A stretch of 17,484 nucleotides of DNA from NCBI GenBank assembly GCA_946222625.1, contig CAMILJ010000027.1:1-17484 (forward strand), read 5' to 3'. Under the pieces are notes generated by a model that did not search any database, was not told the DNA's origin, and was given only the letters and a program-made list of their open reading frames with translations. The position numbers and the translations under genes are program-made. This stretch comes from an uncultured Corynebacterium sp. GTDB taxonomy: Bacteria; Actinomycetota; Actinomycetes; Mycobacteriales; Mycobacteriaceae. This document shows, piece after piece, positions 13,985 to 17,484 of this stretch (positions are counted from its first letter, which is position 1; the number at the start of each line of letters is the position of its first letter).

Positions 13985-15385
13985 ATGTCCGCTGAGATTC
14001 CCTCCAAGGTAGTCATCAACCTCAGCATCCTGGTGCTGGGTGCGATGGTCATGATTCTCAATGAGACCTCGCTGTCTGTTGCACTACCAGCCATTATGGC
14101 GGACTATGGCATCCCCGCCACGAGCGCACAGTGGTTGTTGACGGGATTCATGCTCACCATGGCCGTCGTTATCCCCACCACAGGCTTCCTGCTGGAGAGG
14201 CTCACCACGCGCCAGATTTTCTTCGCTTCTGCCGGGTTCTTCCTGGCAGGCACCGTGGTAGCGGCCCTTGCGCCGAGCTTCGTCGTTCTGCTCCTCGGGC
14301 GCGTCCTACAAGCAGGCGGAACCGCGCTGATGATCCCTACCCTTATGACCGTGGCCATGACGCTGGTCCCGCCGCAGCGCCGAGGCACGGTGATGGGCAT
14401 TATTTCTGTGGTTATTTCCGTCGCACCGGCGTTGGGCCCCACGGTCGGCGGAGCGATTCTCAACCGCTTTACCTGGCACGTCATTTTCTGGGCCATGGTG
14501 CCGCTCATCGCTCTCATCTTGGTGGCCGGTCTCTGGCGCCTGAGTGATGTGGGTGAGAACCGCGATACCCCGCTTGACGGAATCTCCGTCATCCTTTCCG
14601 CTTGTGCATTTGGCGGTCTGGTCTATGGTTTGTCTTCGATTGAAAAGATGCTGCAGGGAGGTGCCTGGGTAGACATCGCCGTCACCGTGGTGGGCGTTAT
14701 CGCGCTCATCATCTTCATTCGCCGGCAGCGGCGCCTGGCGCTCGAGGATCGTGCCCTAATGGATATGCGCCCCTTCCGCGTTCGCAACTTCACGCTCGCG
14801 GTGCTCATCCTTGTTTTGTCCTTCGGCCTGATGTTGGGAATGGTTACGGTCTTGCCCATCTACCTGCAAACCACCCTGGGCGTTACCGCCTTTGCCACGG
14901 GTTTGGCGGTGATGCCTGGCGGTATCCTCCAAGCATTTCTCTCCCCGATTGTGGGCCGACTCTTCGATTCCTATGGTCCGCGCCCGCTCATGATTCCTGG
15001 CTCGCTGTTTATGGTGGCCAGCTTGTGGCTCTTGGCTACCTTGGGCGAGAACTCAGCCGTGTGGATGGTTGTGGGCATGCACGTTCTTTTCTCCTTCGGC
15101 ATGTGCCTGATGATGACGCCGCTGATGACAACGGCGCTGTCCTCGCTTCCGGAGAAGCTGTATTCGCATGGCTCGGCCATCATGAACACCTTCCAGCAAC
15201 TGGCGGGTGCGATGGGAACGGCCTTCCTCGTTGTCTTCCTCACGCGCGGCACCCAGGCCGGTGTCGCGGAGGGGATGGGGCCGGCCGCAGCGACGGCACA
15301 GGGAACGCACTGGGCTTTCCTCTTCGCTGGCGTGGCCGGCACCGCCATTGCGGTGATTGCACCGCTGCTCAAGCGCGTGGATTAG
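13985..15385 (+). CDS. MFS drug-efflux transporter, DHA2 (14-TM) family
   Basis: Proton-driven multidrug exporter type in the inner membrane. The 466 residues contain 14 hydrophobic helices. Family motifs are MILNETSLSVALPAIMADYG in helix 1 (motif D1 with Asn in place of the usual Asp, as in LmrB/Lde-like members), LLLGRVLQAGGTALMIP in helix 4, PPQRRGTVMGI, and SVAPALGPTVGGAIL (motif C, typical of antiporters) in helix 5. The ATG at 13985 gives a normal N-terminus (MSAEIPSKVVINLSILVLG). An AAAGG lies 13 bases upstream, which is rather far. The open frame begins at 13913, but those residues are not membrane-protein-like. Its substrate cannot be told from sequence. Its stop overlaps the stop of the convergent minus-strand gene. 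Confidence 0.92.
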   Translation: MSAEIPSKVVINLSILVLGAMVMILNETSLSVALPAIMADYGIPATSAQWLLTGFMLTMAVVIPTTGFLLERLTTRQIFFASAGFFLAGTVVAALAPSFVVLLLGRVLQAGGTALMIPTLMTVAMTLVPPQRRGTVMGIISVVISVAPALGPTVGGAILNRFTWHVIFWAMVPLIALILVAGLWRLSDVGENRDTPLDGISVILSACAFGGLVYGLSSIEKMLQGGAWVDIAVTVVGVIALIIFIRRQRRLALEDRALMDMRPFRVRNFTLAVLILVLSFGLMLGMVTVLPIYLQTTLGVTAFATGLAVMPGGILQAFLSPIVGRLFDSYGPRPLMIPGSLFMVASLWLLATLGENSAVWMVVGMHVLFSFGMCLMMTPLMTTALSSLPEKLYSHGSAIMNTFQQLAGAMGTAFLVVFLTRGTQAGVAEGMGPAAATAQGTHWAFLFAGVAGTAIAVIAPLLKRVD

Positions 15386-16647
15386 CACAGCGGCATGTTC
15401 AGTCGAAGCTCCTCTGCGTCCTCACCCCATACGAGGACGGCGTCGGTGGAGTCCTCGGCGCCCATGTAGAACACCGGCTCGGTGTCGGAAACGTCGTAGC
15501 TGCGCACGGTGCACTGTCCGTTGGATAGTTCCTGTGCATCCTGCGTCGGGGCGGCTGCATCGCGCTTGGCGACGTCCCCGTACCGCGCCACGGAGTATCC
15601 CACACCGTCACCAACGCAGGTGATCTTCGCGTCCTGACCATCTTCCGGTTCGCGGGCATCGCAGGTGGCACCGCTGAAGCCTTCCCCGCCGGGACGGGAG
15701 CTGATGAGTCCCGGGTGGTCGTCGACAAGCGCCTGCTCAGCCTCGGACCACGCCGGCCGTCCCAAGAAGAACCACAGTAGGCCGCCGATCAGAGCTAAGA
15801 GGAGAAGCCCCACGCCGAGCCCGGTGAAGACTTTCTTCTTCGAGGTCGACCTGCGCTTGGAAGAGTCCGCCGCGGGGGCAGAAGCGGGGATCGACGGTTG
15901 CGGCTGCGTTCCCCACCCCTCCTGCGGGGTGGGGGCGTAGGGCTGTTCTGCTTGCCACTGCGGTGTGCCCGCTGTGGCGGTGTTCGCGCCAGTGGTGTTC
16001 GCGCCAGCAACATTGGCGCTGGTCGTGCCCGCGCTACGGAGAGAATCAACGATGGCAGCAGCCGAGGGGTAGGCGGCAGCCGCGCGGAAGGAAGGGTAGG
16101 CGGCAGCGACGATGCGCGCGAGGCGGTCGATTGCTTCTTTCGCTGTTGCGGTGGGAGCTTCGTCATTTGAGGCTGGTCCGACCGCAGCGAAGAAGGCATT
16201 CGAGCGGTTATCGGTCAGGATGATGCGACGCGGATTGAGTGCGCGGACGGCGTAGTTGGCGCGGCCCTTGTTGAGTAGAAAGTCGGTGGCGTCTGCCAGG
16301 GGAGCAAAGACGGCGAGGGCTTCCTCCCGGGACAGGTGGTGCGCGCCAACGCCGGAGGAGGTGAAGTTAGAAAGCTGCTCGCCCGGCAGGCTGCGGCGCA
16401 CAAAGAATTCCTGACCGCTATTCATCGTGCCTGTACCCACGATGGGTGCGATGGCGCTGTGCTGGAGCTGCCCCACAATGCCGGACTGGCGGAGCACGCC
16501 GCGGTGCTCTGAGGCGTAGATTTCCACGAGCATCTCATTGTGTGAAGGATCTTCCACGAGGAAGAGCGTGGAGTCGGCTCCTTGGTCTAAGACTGCCTTT
16601 TGGCGCAGCTGGTGCTGGGTGGTGAAAAATTCTGGGAGCATAGACAC
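15382..16647 (-). CDS. Single-pass membrane protein with a degenerate protein-kinase domain (probable pseudokinase)
   Basis: 421 residues of unknown function. Residues ~12-200 follow the order of a Ser/Thr kinase fold: VLDQGADSTLFLVED (glycine-loop position), EMLVEIYASEHRGV (beta3/alphaC), FFVRRSLPGEQLSNF (hinge), EEALAVFAPLADATDFLLNKG (alphaE), VRALNPRRIIL (catalytic loop) and FFAAVGPA (DFG region). Catalytic residues are replaced: VAIK Lys by Glu42, HRD Asp by Ala136, loop Asn by Arg141, DFG Asp by Ala155. The C-lobe is short. A Thr/Ala/Pro/Gln linker (205-269) leads to KKK and one TM helix (273-296). A 125-residue outer domain follows, with Cys329, 344, 379 and the final Cys421. The layout is PknB-like but without activity. 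GTG 16647 is chosen (AAGGA 12 bases upstream); ATG 16641 is possible. The kinase relation is inferred by eye. Confidence 0.8.
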   Translation of the reverse strand: MSMLPEFFTTQHQLRQKAVLDQGADSTLFLVEDPSHNEMLVEIYASEHRGVLRQSGIVGQLQHSAIAPIVGTGTMNSGQEFFVRRSLPGEQLSNFTSSGVGAHHLSREEALAVFAPLADATDFLLNKGRANYAVRALNPRRIILTDNRSNAFFAAVGPASNDEAPTATAKEAIDRLARIVAAAYPSFRAAAAYPSAAAIVDSLRSAGTTSANVAGANTTGANTATAGTPQWQAEQPYAPTPQEGWGTQPQPSIPASAPAADSSKRRSTSKKKVFTGLGVGLLLLALIGGLLWFFLGRPAWSEAEQALVDDHPGLISSRPGGEGFSGATCDAREPEDGQDAKITCVGDGVGYSVARYGDVAKRDAAAPTQDAQELSNGQCTVRSYDVSDTEPVFYMGAEDSTDAVLVWGEDAEELRLNMPLC

Positions 16648-16685
16648 GGTGAGAGGAAATCCTTCGCGGAGAGTCGACGATGAGA

Positions 16686-16708
16686 TTTATAGAATCCTCT
16701 TCATTCTA
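16686..16708 (-). promoter_or_regulatory. Candidate promoter and operator of the pseudokinase gene
   Basis: Read on the minus strand, TATAAA (16691-16686) is a good -10 hexamer, 38 bases before the GTG start. It overlaps a 19-base inverted repeat, TAGAAT-N7-ATTCTA (16690-16708), which could bind a dimeric regulator. No clear -35 is seen. Confidence 0.35.
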
Positions 16709-16831
16709 AGGGGATGAAGCCTCCATGGCAGGCTGGTGCGTGACGCGGGCTTTCTAGCACCTGTTCGCTACCGGCGTACAGTGCCGCTGCCTGGGGAAAC
16801 GGGGGTTTAGGGGGAGTAGGGAGAAAAATCG

Positions 16832-16861
16832 TGAATGGAGTGTCCGCCCCGCGCGTTAGAG
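16832..16861 (+). promoter_or_regulatory. Candidate SigH-type promoter with a possible ClgR half-sites motif upstream of clpC
   Basis: TGAATG (16832-16837) and CGTTAGA (16854-16860), with GTT 18 bases after TGAAT, resemble the corynebacterial SigH pattern GGAAT-N16-19-CGTT with mismatches. CGC-N5-GCG (16845-16855) has the outline of the ClgR operator. In C. glutamicum clpC is known to be controlled by SigH and ClgR. The fit is imperfect on both counts. Confidence 0.35.
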
Positions 16862-16895
16862 TGGATGACACATTTAAAGCGAAAGGTAAGAGGTA

Positions 16896-17484
16896 ATGTT
16901 CGAGAGGTTTACTGACCGTGCTCGCCGCGTCATCGTTTTGGCGCAGGAGGAAGCACGCATGCTCAACCACAATTACATCGGCACCGAGCACATCCTCCTG
17001 GGGCTTATTCACGAAGGCGAAGGCGTAGCGGCCAAGGCTTTGGAATCCATGGGGATCTCGCTGGAGGACGTCCGCCGTGAGGTGGAAGAGATTATTGGTC
17101 AAGGTTCTCAGCCGCACACCGGCCACATCCCATTTACCCCGCGCGCGAAGAAGGTTCTCGAGCTCTCCCTGCGTGAGGGGCTCCAGATGGGCCACAAGTA
17201 CATTGGCACTGAGTTCCTGCTGCTCGGCCTCATCCGTGAGGGCGACGGCGTGGCGGCTCAGGTGCTGACCAAGCTGGGCGCCGACTTGCCGCGCGTGCGC
17301 CAGCAGGTTATCCAACTGCTCTCCGGCTACGAAGGGAATGAAGGCGAAGGCGGCCAGTCCCAGGGTGGCCCCGGTCCGGTAGGCGCCGGTGCCGGCGCTG
17401 GCCAGGGTGGCCGTGGTGGCCCGGGTGGCTCCGGCGAGCGCTCCAACTCCCTGGTGCTGGACCAGTTCGGCCGCAACCTCACCC
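16896..17484 (+). CDS. clpC: ATP-dependent Clp protease ATP-binding subunit ClpC, N-terminal part (3' end outside window)
   Basis: Hsp100 AAA+ unfoldase that feeds substrates to the ClpP protease. About 196 codons are present and the frame is still open at the window end. MFERFTDRARRVIVLAQEEARMLNHNYIGTEHILLGLIHEGEG is the first Clp_N repeat (about residues 3-65), and FTPRAKKVLELSLREGLQMGHKYIGTEFLLLGLIREGDG is the second (about 78-145). A Gly-rich linker of about 35 residues follows, then SLVLDQFGRNLT, the entry to the first AAA+ domain. The Walker motifs lie outside. The ATG at 16896 has GAAAGG 9 bases upstream and AAGAGG 2 bases upstream. It is divergent from the pseudokinase gene across a 248-base spacer. 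Confidence 0.97.
   Translation, partial: MFERFTDRARRVIVLAQEEARMLNHNYIGTEHILLGLIHEGEGVAAKALESMGISLEDVRREVEEIIGQGSQPHTGHIPFTPRAKKVLELSLREGLQMGHKYIGTEFLLLGLIREGDGVAAQVLTKLGADLPRVRQQVIQLLSGYEGNEGEGGQSQGGPGPVGAGAGAGQGGRGGPGGSGERSNSLVLDQFGRNLT

Noticed and set aside
1..17484. CRISPR arrays, tRNA/rRNA genes, insertion sequences, att sites
   Set aside because: No spaced direct-repeat arrays, tRNA-like cloverleaves, transposase motifs or terminal inverted repeats were seen on either strand.

Overview
This window is high-GC actinobacterial chromosome, most likely from a Corynebacterium. The evidence is the gene order, the protein sequences (ClpC, LysS and FtsH of corynebacterial/mycobacterial type) and many GTG starts. 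The order ftsH-folE-folP-folB-folK-DUF3180-DUF6779-Rossmann/DUF2520-panC...lysS...clpC is the one I know from the Mycobacterium tuberculosis Rv3610c-Rv3596c region. No tRNA, rRNA, CRISPR array or insertion sequence is visible, and no gene-free stretch exceeds 300 bases.

Positions 1-6839 form one tightly packed plus-strand block. It holds the C-terminal half of the membrane protease FtsH and four folate-synthesis genes (folE, folP, folB, folK). These are followed by two membrane proteins of unknown role (DUF3180, DUF6779), a Rossmann/DUF2520 protein and a PanC-like protein. Genes overlap by 1-11 bases or are separated by a few bases, so co-transcription and translational coupling are likely. 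A ketopantoate-reductase-like gene follows at 6879-7826. The PanC-like protein has lost residues needed for pantoate binding and may not be a pantothenate synthetase.

A Tat-exported PhoX-family lipoprotein gene lies on the minus strand at 7854-9953. It is divergent from lysS (10141-11715), which looks leaderless and ends in a strong 14-bp-stem terminator.

Between lysS and clpC, where mycobacteria carry only lsr2, there is a 5-kb block with a more accessory character. It holds a tandem pair of six-cysteine lipoproteins of unknown function, the first broken by a one-base frameshift in a C run. It also holds a 14-helix DHA2 multidrug-type MFS transporter and a minus-strand membrane protein that reads as a transmembrane pseudokinase: a kinase-like fold with every catalytic residue replaced, one TM helix and a four-Cys ectodomain. 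The window ends in the N-terminal part of clpC.

The observations most worth following are the pseudokinase, the degenerate PanC paralogue, the C-run frameshift, and the regular four-cysteine ladder in front of the PhoX Tat signal.
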